Source: Alteromonas naphthalenivorans
GTDB lineage: Bacteria > Pseudomonadota > Gammaproteobacteria > Enterobacterales > Alteromonadaceae
Length of the DNA: 64,000 nucleotides
Reading direction: 5' to 3'
NCBI RefSeq assembly: GCF_000213655.1
Contig: NC_015554.1
Coordinates: forward strand, 682,001-746,000
A model generated the notes under the pieces. That model was not told the DNA's origin. It worked only from the letters and a program-made list of their open reading frames with translations, and did not search any database. Position 1 is the stretch's first letter, and each line of letters begins with the position of its first letter. Shown piece by piece: positions 17,468 to 26,692 of the stretch. The translations under genes were made by a program, and so were the position numbers.

Positions 17468-20008
17468 ATGCATACAACATTTAATAAAAGCGCATTGGGC
17501 ATTGCAGTGTTATTAGGCCTGAATGGCGCTGCTTTAGCTCAGGACTCTTTAGTTCAAAAGAATTTATCTCAAGAGAATTCATCTCAAGAGAAGAAAGCAA
17601 AAGAAACGTATGAACAGATCGTGGTAACAGCCAGCCCCGCGGGTGTTTCCGCACAAGAGGCAAGTGTCTCTGTTAGTTCGTTTGATGAAGAAGAAGTCAT
17701 GAAGCTTGCACCTCGCTCAACGGCTGAGGTGTTCCGTGCGCTGCCAGGTATTCGTGCCGAATCATCAGGCGGTGGCGGTAACGCAAACATCACTATTCGT
17801 GGTATTCCTTTGGCTACCGGCGGCTCTAAATTCATGCAAATTCATGAAGATGGCCTTCCCGTTTTAGAGTACGGCGATATTAACTTCGGTAACGCAGATA
17901 ACTTCTTACGTTATGACTGGTCTGTAGAACGGGTGGAATCGGTACGTGGTGGTTCAGCATCTACATTTGCCAGTAACTCACCGGGTGGGGTCATCAACAT
18001 GATCAGCGCAACGGGTGAACAAGGTGGTGGTGCAATCGGCACATCCTTTGGTCTTGACTACGAAGAGTTTCGTTTAGACTTCGCTTACGGCGGTGAAGTA
18101 AACGACGACCTCTATTTCCACATTGGTGGTTTTGCGCGCGGTGGTGAAGGTGTTCGTGACACCGGCTATAACGGCGACCAAGGTGGCCAAGTAAAAATCA
18201 ACTTCACTCAACTACTCGAAAACGGTCATTTACGCTTTTACTTCAAGCATTTAGACGACAGAGTAACGACCTATTTACCAGCTCCGGTATTGGTAAAAGG
18301 TAACGGCAGCTATGGCGCAGTAGATAACTTCGATGCAAGCAGCCAAACACTGCATTCTGCTTACACTACCAATGTTTCGACTTTCGATTCTTTCGGTAAC
18401 CCAGTTAATCGTGATCTAACGGACGGTATTGAATCTGAGGTGACCTCTTTCGGCTTTGAAGCTGATTTGGAAGTGGCAGAAGATCTTTACCTGCTTAACA
18501 AATTCAGAACGTCTGATGTAGGCGGTGGATTCGTATCTCCATTCACTGATACTTTCGGAGCTTATGGACCGCAGTCTGCTAGCAGTATGGCTACCGCAAT
18601 TTGTGCTTCAGCCTTAGACGGTGACGGTAATGCGTTCAACTGTGATTCAACCAGTGTAACGCTTGCGAATGGTCCAAATGCCGGTGAAGAGTACAACGGC
18701 TTAGCTTTCCTTAATTTATTGTTCGATACGACTTACAATGATTTAGGTAATATGATCAACGACTTGAGTCTTCGTAAAGAGTACGCCAATGGCGTAACGC
18801 TAACCGCAGGTTATTACTACTCTAAGCAAGATATCGCTATTAGCTGGAACAGCTGGAATACGTTTATCCAAACGGTTGACGGTACTAACTCTCAGTATCT
18901 TCATATTGAAGATGCGGACGGTACTGCACTTGTTGACCAGGGGCTTTGGGCTCCAAGCTTCCTTTCATGGGAATGGGATTTAAACTACACCACTACAGCA
19001 CCATACATTAACGTAGGCTTCGAAGTGGGTGATAACTGGTTGTTTGACGTGAGTGCACGTCGAGACACAGTGCAAGCGAATGGCGAACTTATTAACTCGT
19101 GTTGCGGCGGTAATACCGATGTAGACATTAATGGTGATGGGGTTATTTCAGGTAATACTGAAGATGCATCTGCATCAAATGGCTTTGGCTTCGGTGGTGG
19201 TGTAATTCGTTTGAACCGAGCTAACGCAACAAGTCAAATTGTTGATTACGAAGCAAGTAACACATCATTCTCATTAGGTGGTTCATACCTGTACAGCGAT
19301 TCTGTGACTTTCTTTGGTCGCTACAGTGAAGGTGGCCGAGCGCTAGCTGATAGACTACTTCAAATTGCCGGTACCCTTAATGCCGATGGCAGCTTAACAA
19401 GCACGACGAGTGGTTTCGACGAAACAGAGCAGTTAGAGTTTGGTGTCAAGTACGGTACGCGAGACTTCAAATTTAACGCGACATTGTTCAATACGGTAAC
19501 CCAAGATACTCAAGCTGAAGTGACAAGCGGTTTAACCTTTATTCGTGAATACGAAGCAACAGGTTTAGAACTTGAAAGTAAGTACGATTTTGGTAACGGT
19601 TTCACAATGTCAGGAAATGCAACGTGGACGGATGCAGAAATTAGTGAAGACAAGTTCAACCCTGCATTAGTAGGCAAGACACCTCGTCGTCAAGCTGATT
19701 TTATCTACACGGTTATTCCACAGTATGATTTTGAAAACTTCAGTATTGGTGCGTCGTTACAAGGTTCAACTGAGTACTATGTGCAAGACTCAAACGAGCT
19801 TAAGCAAGATGCTTATGTGGTGGCTAACTTATTTGCCACTTGGTATGTATCTGACCAATTCTCAGTATCGTTGAATGTAAACAACGCCACCGATGAGTTT
19901 GTTATTACTGAGTCTGAAGAAAGTGCTGCATCAGCTGGCGATATCATTCGTGCTCGCCCGATTAGCGGAAGAACGTCTTCAATTCAATTGAAGTACGCTT
20001 TCTATTAA
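17468..20008 (+). CDS. TonB-dependent receptor, probable sugar uptake
   Basis: 846 residues with a signal peptide (ending LAQ at about 25) and a short Gln/Glu-rich stretch built from LSQE repeats. A TonB box-like YEQIVVTAS near residue 48 follows, then the plug domain (about 60-180; EVFRALPGIR, NITIRGIP, RVESVRGGSA) and a 22-strand barrel ending in the aromatic SIQLKYAFY. GGAG precedes the start. Downstream MFS and sucrose phosphorylase genes point to an alpha-glucoside such as sucrose as ligand (inference from context). Three Cys pairs in extracellular loops are notable. Confidence 0.92.
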   Translation: MHTTFNKSALGIAVLLGLNGAALAQDSLVQKNLSQENSSQEKKAKETYEQIVVTASPAGVSAQEASVSVSSFDEEEVMKLAPRSTAEVFRALPGIRAESSGGGGNANITIRGIPLATGGSKFMQIHEDGLPVLEYGDINFGNADNFLRYDWSVERVESVRGGSASTFASNSPGGVINMISATGEQGGGAIGTSFGLDYEEFRLDFAYGGEVNDDLYFHIGGFARGGEGVRDTGYNGDQGGQVKINFTQLLENGHLRFYFKHLDDRVTTYLPAPVLVKGNGSYGAVDNFDASSQTLHSAYTTNVSTFDSFGNPVNRDLTDGIESEVTSFGFEADLEVAEDLYLLNKFRTSDVGGGFVSPFTDTFGAYGPQSASSMATAICASALDGDGNAFNCDSTSVTLANGPNAGEEYNGLAFLNLLFDTTYNDLGNMINDLSLRKEYANGVTLTAGYYYSKQDIAISWNSWNTFIQTVDGTNSQYLHIEDADGTALVDQGLWAPSFLSWEWDLNYTTTAPYINVGFEVGDNWLFDVSARRDTVQANGELINSCCGGNTDVDINGDGVISGNTEDASASNGFGFGGGVIRLNRANATSQIVDYEASNTSFSLGGSYLYSDSVTFFGRYSEGGRALADRLLQIAGTLNADGSLTSTTSGFDETEQLEFGVKYGTRDFKFNATLFNTVTQDTQAEVTSGLTFIREYEATGLELESKYDFGNGFTMSGNATWTDAEISEDKFNPALVGKTPRRQADFIYTVIPQYDFENFSIGASLQGSTEYYVQDSNELKQDAYVVANLFATWYVSDQFSVSLNVNNATDEFVITESEESAASAGDIIRARPISGRTSSIQLKYAFY

Positions 20009-20030
20009 TGGTCGCTATCACTATTCACTG

Positions 20031-20052
20031 CGGCGCTTTTTAATAAGCGCCG
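20031..20052 (+). other. Intercistronic stem-loop
   Basis: CGGCGCTT, a TTTAAT loop and AAGCGCCG form a perfect GC-rich 8-bp hairpin in the gap between the receptor and MFS genes. No T-tract follows, so it more likely stabilises the receptor mRNA or attenuates than fully terminates. Confidence 0.6.
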
Positions 20053-20148
20053 TAAGCGATAGTTCTGGTATTTCGCTGCAAGCGCTACATAAGATAATTC
20101 GGCGCAGCTATGCATTTTATCTTTCTTTAGTTTTAAAGGTAAATCTTC

Positions 20149-21429
20149 ATGTCTACTAACCAAACGAGCGAGCATAACTACGGGTTAATTCGCTGGTTAA
20201 CCTATTTGATGTTTATGATGTTTGCGATGACATCCGACTCGGTAGGTGAAATCATTAAAGAAGTAAAAATTGAGTTTGCAGTGACCAATACGCAAGCGAG
20301 TCTAATGCACTCTTTGTTCATGATTGGTATCGCATTTTCTGGGCTATTTCTTGGCTTTTTGGCCGATAAATTTGGTCGTAAAAAAACGCTAATCTTGGGC
20401 TTAGCTTTATTCGCGATTTCTTGCTATCTGTTTATGGTAGGCAGTACCTTTGCGTTTATTCTAAGTTTGGTAACCTTGTCCGGCTTGGCTGTTGGGGTGT
20501 TTAAAACCGCTGCACTTGCCTTAATCGGCGATATTTCACGCTCAACTAAAGAACATACTGGCACCATGAACGGTGCTGAAGCATTCTTTGGTGTGGGCGC
20601 AATAATAGGTCCCATTTTGGTCGCTTGGTTGATAACCCAAGGTGTGCACTGGACTTGGCTATACGTGATTGCAGGTGGTTTATGCACCGTGCTCATTTGC
20701 ATGGCTCTGATGGTTGAATATCCACAAAGCAAGGCGATAAAAGAAAAGCCTACTAATCTTGTCGATAGCCTAAAACTGCTTAAAGATCCCTACGCACTAG
20801 GTTTCTCTTTTGGTGCGTTTCTTTATGTTGCGGCCGAAAGTGCAATTTATGTGTGGATGCCAAGCTACTTAATTTGTGACGCAAACTCGGCATCAGATAT
20901 TTACAGCTGCTACGCCAATGAATCTACCCAAACACTTGCCATTTACGCCGTTTCCGTATTTTTCGCGTTGCGTGCGGTAGGTCGGTTTGTCGGTATTTGG
21001 ATGATGCAGCACTTCGAGTGGACCAAAGTGCTTCTGTTATTTAGTTTCATGATAATGATGTGCTTTGTGGTTGGCTTAATAGCAGGCCAAACGCTAGCCG
21101 TTTTCCTTTTTCCATTAAGCGGCATATTTATGTCAGTCATTTATCCTACTTTTAATTCCAAAGGCATTAGCTGCTTCGAGAAGCGACAGCACGGTTCAGT
21201 GGCGGGGGTTATTTTATTCTTTACTGCGGCGGGTGCTGCGGCTGGGCCTTTTATTATGGGGGTGGTAAGTGATGCCAATGGCGGCGATGCCAAGTATGGA
21301 TTTGTCGTAGCCACGGGCTTTTCTATTTTGTTGTTCCTAGGCTTACTTTACAACGCTATTGCTCAGCCAACACGAGAGCGTCTCGCCATGATTGAGAAAC
21401 GAGAATATGGAGTGCCTCAACACACCTAG
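20149..21429 (+). CDS. Major facilitator superfamily transporter
   Basis: 426 residues with twelve hydrophobic segments. The MFS signature GFLADKFGRKKTLILG lies in the loop between helices 2 and 3 (about 67-82). AAAGG lies upstream of the start. It is placed between a TonB receptor and a GH13_18 phosphorylase gene, so it most likely carries the disaccharide over the inner membrane. It is closer in appearance to the AAHS/sugar-acid type MFS than to LacY-type sucrose permeases, so the substrate should be held open. Confidence 0.85.
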   Translation: MSTNQTSEHNYGLIRWLTYLMFMMFAMTSDSVGEIIKEVKIEFAVTNTQASLMHSLFMIGIAFSGLFLGFLADKFGRKKTLILGLALFAISCYLFMVGSTFAFILSLVTLSGLAVGVFKTAALALIGDISRSTKEHTGTMNGAEAFFGVGAIIGPILVAWLITQGVHWTWLYVIAGGLCTVLICMALMVEYPQSKAIKEKPTNLVDSLKLLKDPYALGFSFGAFLYVAAESAIYVWMPSYLICDANSASDIYSCYANESTQTLAIYAVSVFFALRAVGRFVGIWMMQHFEWTKVLLLFSFMIMMCFVVGLIAGQTLAVFLFPLSGIFMSVIYPTFNSKGISCFEKRQHGSVAGVILFFTAAGAAAGPFIMGVVSDANGGDAKYGFVVATGFSILLFLGLLYNAIAQPTRERLAMIEKREYGVPQHT

Positions 21430-21561
21430 CCAGAGCATTATCAAGTTCCACTATTTACATTAAATCAATGCAGTGCTTCTTGTTGCTATAGGAAACACTG
21501 CAAATCTTCGGTGCATTTTTGCTTTTTAATAAGGCGCACCCCCGTTATTTGGAGAATTTTC

Positions 21562-23043
21562 ATGCCTTTACGCAATGGCGTTCAACTTATTACCTATGCA
21601 GACCGTTTAGGTAAGGGAAATATGACAGGCCTCAACACGCTGCTAAGCACCACGTTGAAAGGGCTATTTACGGGCGTTCATATTTTACCTTTCTATTACC
21701 CCTTCGATGGTGAAGATGCAGGTTTTGATCCTATCGATCACACTACCGTTGATTCGCGCTTGGGCAGCTGGGCCGATGTGAAACAGATTGGTGAGTCGAT
21801 GAATATTATGGCAGACCTAATAGTGAATCATATGTCTGCGCAAAGTGAGCCGTTTTTAGATGTGATTAAAAATGGACGAGAGTCTCAGTACTGGCCGCTA
21901 TTTTTAACAAAACAATCTGTATTTAGCGAAGATGATGCGGCTAATATTGCCAATATCGGAAAGGTATTTAGGCCTCGCCCTACGCCATTTTTCTCTGAGT
22001 ATGAGCTAGATAACAAAGAGGTTGTGCCTTTCTGGACAACGTTCACCGCCAATCAAATCGATATTGATGTTGAGTCTGACTTGGGTAAAGCATACCTAGA
22101 ATCAATCCTAGAAGCTTTTACACAAAGTAATGTCGATTTAATTCGTTTAGATGCAGCAGGTTATGCCATTAAACGCGCTGGCACTAACTGTTTCATGTTA
22201 GAAGAAACCTTTGAGTTTATCGAAGCATTAAGCAAGCGTGCACACGCGATGGGCATTCAAAGCTTGGTTGAAATTCACAGCCATTTTGAAACTCAGATTG
22301 CTATTGCGTCTCGTTGTGACAGCGTTTACGACTTTGCGCTTCCACCATTGGTATTGCACACCCTATTTAGCAAAGACGCATCTGCCTTGGCGCATTGGTT
22401 GTCTATTTCCCCTCGCAATTGCTTCACCGTACTAGATACCCATGATGGAATTGGTATTGTTGATGTAGGAGCCAGCGGTGATAAGCCAGGGCTTTTAACT
22501 AACTCGCAAATCGATAATTTGGTAGAAACCATTCATGTTAACTCGAATGGAGAGTCGAGAAAGGCCACTGGGGAAGCTGCAAGTAATGTCGACCTGTATC
22601 AAATTAACTGCACTTATTATGATGCACTAGGAAAAGACGACTATAAATACTTGCTTGCGCGTGCGATACAGTTTTTCAGTCCAGGGGTACCACAAGTATA
22701 TTATGCTGGGATGCTAGGGGCGACTAACGACATGGAACTGCTAGCGAAAACCAATGTGGGTCGTGATATCAATAGACCTTATTTAAGTGAGAGCGATATT
22801 GATGAAGCCCTCGCTAAGCCAGTGGTAAAAGGCCTAATTGAATTAATTCATATTCGCAACGATACCAATGCGTTTAACGGCGATTTCTCTGTTACTGAAG
22901 ATGCAGGTACTTTGTTATTAGTCTGGACGTTAGGTGAAGACCGCGCCGAATTACGGATAGAAATGAGCACGCTTGATGCAACTATCACATTGCTAGAAGG
23001 CGGACTTAAATCCGCCCTATCTTTAGCAAAATTTACGGCATAG
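21562..23043 (+). CDS. Sucrose phosphorylase-type glycoside phosphorylase (GH13_18)
   Basis: Start at 21562 (MPLRNGVQLITYADRLGKGN), supported by GGAG 8 bases upstream; the frame stays open to 21511 without a site. 493 residues, the usual family length. Retaining-mechanism residues are visible: nucleophile Asp in IRLDAAGYA, acid/base Glu in LVEIHSH, and transition-state Asp in LDTHDGIG. Also present are FRPRP and DLYQIN, which line the acceptor site in sucrose phosphorylases. It would split sucrose with phosphate to glucose 1-phosphate and fructose in the cytoplasm. GH13_18 also contains glucosylglycerol and glucosylglycerate phosphorylases, so specificity is not certain. Last gene of the locus. 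Confidence 0.88.
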   Translation: MPLRNGVQLITYADRLGKGNMTGLNTLLSTTLKGLFTGVHILPFYYPFDGEDAGFDPIDHTTVDSRLGSWADVKQIGESMNIMADLIVNHMSAQSEPFLDVIKNGRESQYWPLFLTKQSVFSEDDAANIANIGKVFRPRPTPFFSEYELDNKEVVPFWTTFTANQIDIDVESDLGKAYLESILEAFTQSNVDLIRLDAAGYAIKRAGTNCFMLEETFEFIEALSKRAHAMGIQSLVEIHSHFETQIAIASRCDSVYDFALPPLVLHTLFSKDASALAHWLSISPRNCFTVLDTHDGIGIVDVGASGDKPGLLTNSQIDNLVETIHVNSNGESRKATGEAASNVDLYQINCTYYDALGKDDYKYLLARAIQFFSPGVPQVYYAGMLGATNDMELLAKTNVGRDINRPYLSESDIDEALAKPVVKGLIELIHIRNDTNAFNGDFSVTEDAGTLLLVWTLGEDRAELRIEMSTLDATITLLEGGLKSALSLAKFTA

Positions 23044-23076
23044 TCTTTGTTCTAGCCCGAACAAAGTCAAAACACC

Positions 23077-23114
23077 CGGTAGTGATTTCTTTTATTTAAT
23101 CGAAGTCACTACCG
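23077..23114 (+). terminator. Probable terminator of the sugar locus
   Basis: CGGTAGTGATTTC (23077-23089) pairs with GAAGTCACTACCG (23102-23114) at 12 of 13 positions with a 12-base AT-rich loop. The following T-run is weak (GATTATTCAT). Confidence 0.55.
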
Positions 23115-23288
23115 ATTATTCATATTAAATTCAGCATGTTACCCTCATAAATAAACGCATAGCCCTATCCTTTTAACGCTACGTCTATCATTCTCTTCAG
23201 ATAACACTCAAAATTGAAATCGAATTGGTTGTATTTTGTACAAATAATGTTAAGTTAATATTTATTAGTTCAAATAATAACCATCGAA

Positions 23289-24140
23289 ATGAAGTATGTT
23301 TCAAGGTTGCATGGACACAACCCAATGCACTTCACCACTTCAGAGCGACTAAAACGAATTCAACAACACTTAGGTGTGTCACCTGATGGTGTACTTGGTG
23401 GCGAAACCCTTTCAGCCCTTGAAAAGCGGTTACTTCCCATCGCAGAGCGCCTAACCCAAGTTACATCAACAACAACGCCAGCCAACTCAGATGAAATAAG
23501 CCTTACGCTTTCACAAAAGGGTATAAACCTCATTGTGCAACATGAGATCAGTTCAAAGCAATATTATGAGAAACGGCTTACCCGTCCAACATGGCCTAAA
23601 GGTGAGTCTGGGATCACAATCGGTATTGGCTACGATTTAGGTTACGCGAGTAAGAGTCAATTTCAATCAGACTGGCAGTCTCTCCTTAGTACCTTTGATA
23701 TGGTGAAACTTACCCGGGTATGCGGCCTGAAGGGGCAAGCAGCTAAAATTCATGTCTCCTCTTTACGTTCTGTCACTGTGCCCTTCGATGCCGCGAAGCA
23801 TGTATTTGTGCACTCATCACTGCCGAAATATGCACAAAAAACAAAATCTACTTTCCCTGGTGTCGAGTACTTGAATGCTGATGCTCAAGCTGCCTTGGTA
23901 TCGTTAGTATATAACCGTGGTGGGAGCCTAAAAGGGGATTCACGACGAGAAATGGCTGCCATAAAGCCTTTGGTGGCAAGCAAAGATTATGTTGGCATTG
24001 CGCAGCAAATTACGAAGATGAAGCGATTGTGGCAGGGCAGAGGGCTCGATGGTTTGTTACACCGGCGAGACGATGAAGCTAACCTAGTCAGGCATTCAGA
24101 TAGAAAGTATATCGCTGTCGACCTGGTAAGGGTTGCGTAA
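23289..24140 (+). CDS. Peptidoglycan-binding, T4-lysozyme/pesticin-like muramidase domain protein
   Basis: 283 residues, no signal peptide. Residues 17-48 (LKRIQQHLGVSPDGVLGGET) look like a peptidoglycan-binding repeat. From about 72 a lysozyme-like domain begins: QKGINLIVQHE with likely catalytic Glu86, then GITIGIGYDLGY (Thr110, Asp116), equivalent to the TIGIGH strand of T4 lysozyme. NRGGSLKGDSRREM (209-222) and RLWQGRGLDGLLHRRDDEA (246-264) are typical of the pesticin-like branch. It would cut the glycan chain. With no export signal it needs a secretion route, lysis, or a cytoplasmic role. Start uncertain (23325 is an alternative). It overlaps the next gene by one base (TAATG). Confidence 0.75.
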   Translation: MKYVSRLHGHNPMHFTTSERLKRIQQHLGVSPDGVLGGETLSALEKRLLPIAERLTQVTSTTTPANSDEISLTLSQKGINLIVQHEISSKQYYEKRLTRPTWPKGESGITIGIGYDLGYASKSQFQSDWQSLLSTFDMVKLTRVCGLKGQAAKIHVSSLRSVTVPFDAAKHVFVHSSLPKYAQKTKSTFPGVEYLNADAQAALVSLVYNRGGSLKGDSRREMAAIKPLVASKDYVGIAQQITKMKRLWQGRGLDGLLHRRDDEANLVRHSDRKYIAVDLVRVA

Positions 24141-24439
24141 TGAAAACGCTTCAGAACGATTTACATTTACGGTACGAAGCCTACACCCGAGCACATCAGC
24201 GTTTTGCTGAAAGGGGGGAGTTTCGGGTTGAAATCTACCAAGGCAGATTGGAAATCGACAATCAGCATGACTTTAAGCATTTGGCGACTTATCCATTTTC
24301 ACAGGAAGCGGAAGAAAGCGCAGTAATACCAGCGTCTTTACCCGTATCTATACCAGCAGCTCAGCGCACCGCTTTACCTTTGCTTAACGCGCTGTTCAAA
24401 ACAAGCTTTGTTAAGGCGATAAAGCTGCTTTTTTATTAA
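24140..24439 (+). CDS. Small protein of unknown function in lysozyme-like cassette
   Basis: 99 residues. Its ATG shares the A of the upstream TAA stop (TAATG), so translation is probably coupled. The N-terminal half is charged with a short beta pattern (GEFRVEIYQGRLEIDN); the C-terminal 40 residues are more hydrophobic (PLLNALFKTSFVKAIKLLFY) and could touch a membrane. No signal peptide and no family recognised. Its place beside a muramidase gene would fit an immunity or accessory protein, but nothing in the sequence shows that. Confidence 0.6.
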   Translation: MKTLQNDLHLRYEAYTRAHQRFAERGEFRVEIYQGRLEIDNQHDFKHLATYPFSQEAEESAVIPASLPVSIPAAQRTALPLLNALFKTSFVKAIKLLFY

Positions 24440-24456
24440 TTTATAGAAGGAATTTT

Positions 24457-24807
24457 ATGATGGGAAAGTTCAAAGACGCAATGCAAACCATGGCTGACGG
24501 TATTGGTGATTTGTCTAAGCTTGATGTGGTGACATTTCAAGGCTCAGTCACATTGAACGCGACGGATACGGCGCCGTTAAAATTTGATGCCGTGATGTCT
24601 TCTGCAATGGGAAACGCCACCGTAGCGGTTAAGGTACTCGCTAGTACTCAAACCAGTATTGATGGTGATATTGTTGCTTTCTACGATAAGGATATCACCG
24701 AAGAGCAGCGACTTGCTCATGCTGATTTGGTGCTTGCGGGTGCTGAATCTCGAGCCGCATCTATTGAGTTCGTGAGATCTATCGTAGGGGAAATTGCGGA
24801 TTTGTAG
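24457..24807 (+). CDS. Small protein of unknown function in lysozyme-like cassette
   Basis: 116 residues after an AAGGA site. A helix of about 18 residues (MGKFKDAMQTMADGIGDL) leads into a beta-rich core (LDVVTFQGSVTLNATD, VAVKVLASTQTSIDGDIVAFYD) and a C-terminal helix (ADLVLAGAESRAASIEFVRSIV). No signal peptide, membrane segment or catalytic motif. The phrase LDVVTFQGSV faintly echoes VEIYQGRLEI in the preceding 99-aa protein, so the two may share a small beta module. Stop and next start overlap or abut (24807/24810). Confidence 0.65.
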   Translation: MMGKFKDAMQTMADGIGDLSKLDVVTFQGSVTLNATDTAPLKFDAVMSSAMGNATVAVKVLASTQTSIDGDIVAFYDKDITEEQRLAHADLVLAGAESRAASIEFVRSIVGEIADL

Positions 24808-24809
24808 TG

Positions 24810-26486
24810 ATGGACGACAAGTTTGGCATAATCGACAAGTTAGGCAGAGGGCTTGATGCTTCAATATCTAAGCATTATTTGCCCAACGCCACGTTAGCTT
24901 CCGATAACCCTAACAAGACAGATTCTTCTGCCTATATTCGCGCCATAAGAGCGCGTTTAATTGAGCTAGGTTACTTAGGAGAAGGGCATAAATTTGCAAA
25001 TCGACATAACCCGCAGACTGACCGCATACTGATTAAAAAAATAAAGCAGTTTCAATATGATGCTGGTATTACCCAAGACGGTTGGGCCGGCAAGCTTACA
25101 TGGCAGGTTTTGGAGTGCCTAGTAAGTTTTGAAAATCAGCAAAGCCCTGCACTATGGGGTACTGTTTGGCGAAATGCTGCTAGCGAGAAACGGAGAAGCT
25201 TATGGCAACAATCAATACCAGAAAATCAATACCACGTTTGGTTATTTAAATGTGGGGTACTACAAAACAAAGCCGTGATGCGAGCGGTGTACTGCCGCTT
25301 GTACACACTCGGCTTTTTCGCCGATTGGGATAAACATCGTATTCACACCAAAACTATTATCAACCCTAGCGAAAATACCGACTTTCAAAATGCGATTGAC
25401 CAGTTTTGTGTGTTTGCTAAACAGCTGGAATTAGTGAATAACGCGTGCTCCGGATTGGATATGGATTTACTCAATGCCATGTTTGAATACGATAATATCG
25501 TTGCTAGGTTAGGCGACAATACACACTTTGCACCAGCATTTACTGCGTACCCTAACACTATAGAAGCGATAGCCAGAGTAGAGCTTTGGTTGCTCGGTTA
25601 TGATATTTCCCCGGGGAAAGAACAGACGATTAGAAGGGCTACAAGAAGATTCAAAAAACGCACCTTTATCAGCGTATCTAAAACTCAACTCGCGGTTAAG
25701 CAGTTTTATTCTGATTACCCTGTGGTGCGCCTAAGTGATAATGAAAATGATAAAATATATGATGAAAGAAGCGACAATAGACAACCTCTAAATGCTGCTT
25801 TAATGGCAGCATTCTCCGCACTTTCTACCAGTGTTGATGTGACTGATAGCGATAATGAAAGTCTAAATGCTTCGGTAAGCCAATTATGGCAAAGTAAAAG
25901 TAAGCAAAATGCGTTAAGAGCGCAGTTCAACAAGCTAGCCAATGGTATTTTCGACGGATTAAAGCGAATGGTAAGTTGGCTTTTTGGTGCAGTAAAGCGC
26001 GTGCTTGAAAAAACAAAGGAAGTGATTGCGAATATTGCACGTTACATTAGTAAAAAAGCACGCACATGTTACTTGAGTGTGGTGAAAGCGTTCGATATTG
26101 TTTATTCAGGCATGTCGTATTTAAAAGGTCATGCATTTCATTATGGGGCACCCTCTAAAACGTGCTTTGCTCATGATAATGACTTTGATCAGTTTTGCTG
26201 CATAGACTCAAAAGCGCTGCCCCACCAAATTAGTTTTGATAGAACCCAGTATGGTTTCCAAGCCAAACTCTATGCTGCAGGACTGACGATTGTTGGTCAT
26301 CTGTTGCGTATAGCGCAGCGAATAGTAAGAACAGTCTCTTCACCCGTTGGATGGCTTTTAGCCCTGCTTTCATTGGCAAATGTTGCTAACGCTATTAAGG
26401 CAATAAACCAGCAAATAAGCCTTGTTGAGAAGTATGAACTTGACGTTACACATCGAAAGTCTTTATTTAAAACCCGTATCTCTTAA
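24810..26486 (+). CDS. Peptidoglycan-binding domain protein with C-terminal amphipathic and hydrophobic segments
   Basis: 558 residues from the ATG at 24810 (a GTG at 24807 is also in frame). Residues about 42-105 form a PG_binding_1 repeat (YIRAIRARLIELGYLG, then IKQFQYDAGITQDGWAGKLTW). Two further weaker helical repeats of the same kind follow at about 135-165 and 250-285. Residues about 375-440 are amphipathic and basic, and 485-530 are strongly hydrophobic (VGWLLALLSLANVANAI), suggesting membrane insertion. No signal peptide and no enzyme motif. It follows the 116-aa gene without a gap. A wall- or membrane-targeting partner of the muramidase is one reading; function unknown. Confidence 0.65.
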   Translation: MDDKFGIIDKLGRGLDASISKHYLPNATLASDNPNKTDSSAYIRAIRARLIELGYLGEGHKFANRHNPQTDRILIKKIKQFQYDAGITQDGWAGKLTWQVLECLVSFENQQSPALWGTVWRNAASEKRRSLWQQSIPENQYHVWLFKCGVLQNKAVMRAVYCRLYTLGFFADWDKHRIHTKTIINPSENTDFQNAIDQFCVFAKQLELVNNACSGLDMDLLNAMFEYDNIVARLGDNTHFAPAFTAYPNTIEAIARVELWLLGYDISPGKEQTIRRATRRFKKRTFISVSKTQLAVKQFYSDYPVVRLSDNENDKIYDERSDNRQPLNAALMAAFSALSTSVDVTDSDNESLNASVSQLWQSKSKQNALRAQFNKLANGIFDGLKRMVSWLFGAVKRVLEKTKEVIANIARYISKKARTCYLSVVKAFDIVYSGMSYLKGHAFHYGAPSKTCFAHDNDFDQFCCIDSKALPHQISFDRTQYGFQAKLYAAGLTIVGHLLRIAQRIVRTVSSPVGWLLALLSLANVANAIKAINQQISLVEKYELDVTHRKSLFKTRIS

Positions 26487-26692
26487 TATCATATATTGTC
26501 TTTTACTCGCCTGTTTTTAACTTCCACTTTTTCTCCACATTGTTTCCCTTTCTAATTTAGTAAGGTAGTTGCCCAGTCATTATTTATTGCCTGAATCTGC
26601 CCCTGTGCCGGCTAAGTACTTGTTTACCTAGCTGGTTATAGATATGCGGCGGTAAATTGAATTTATGCCCTATATTTTACAAAGGAATTAAC

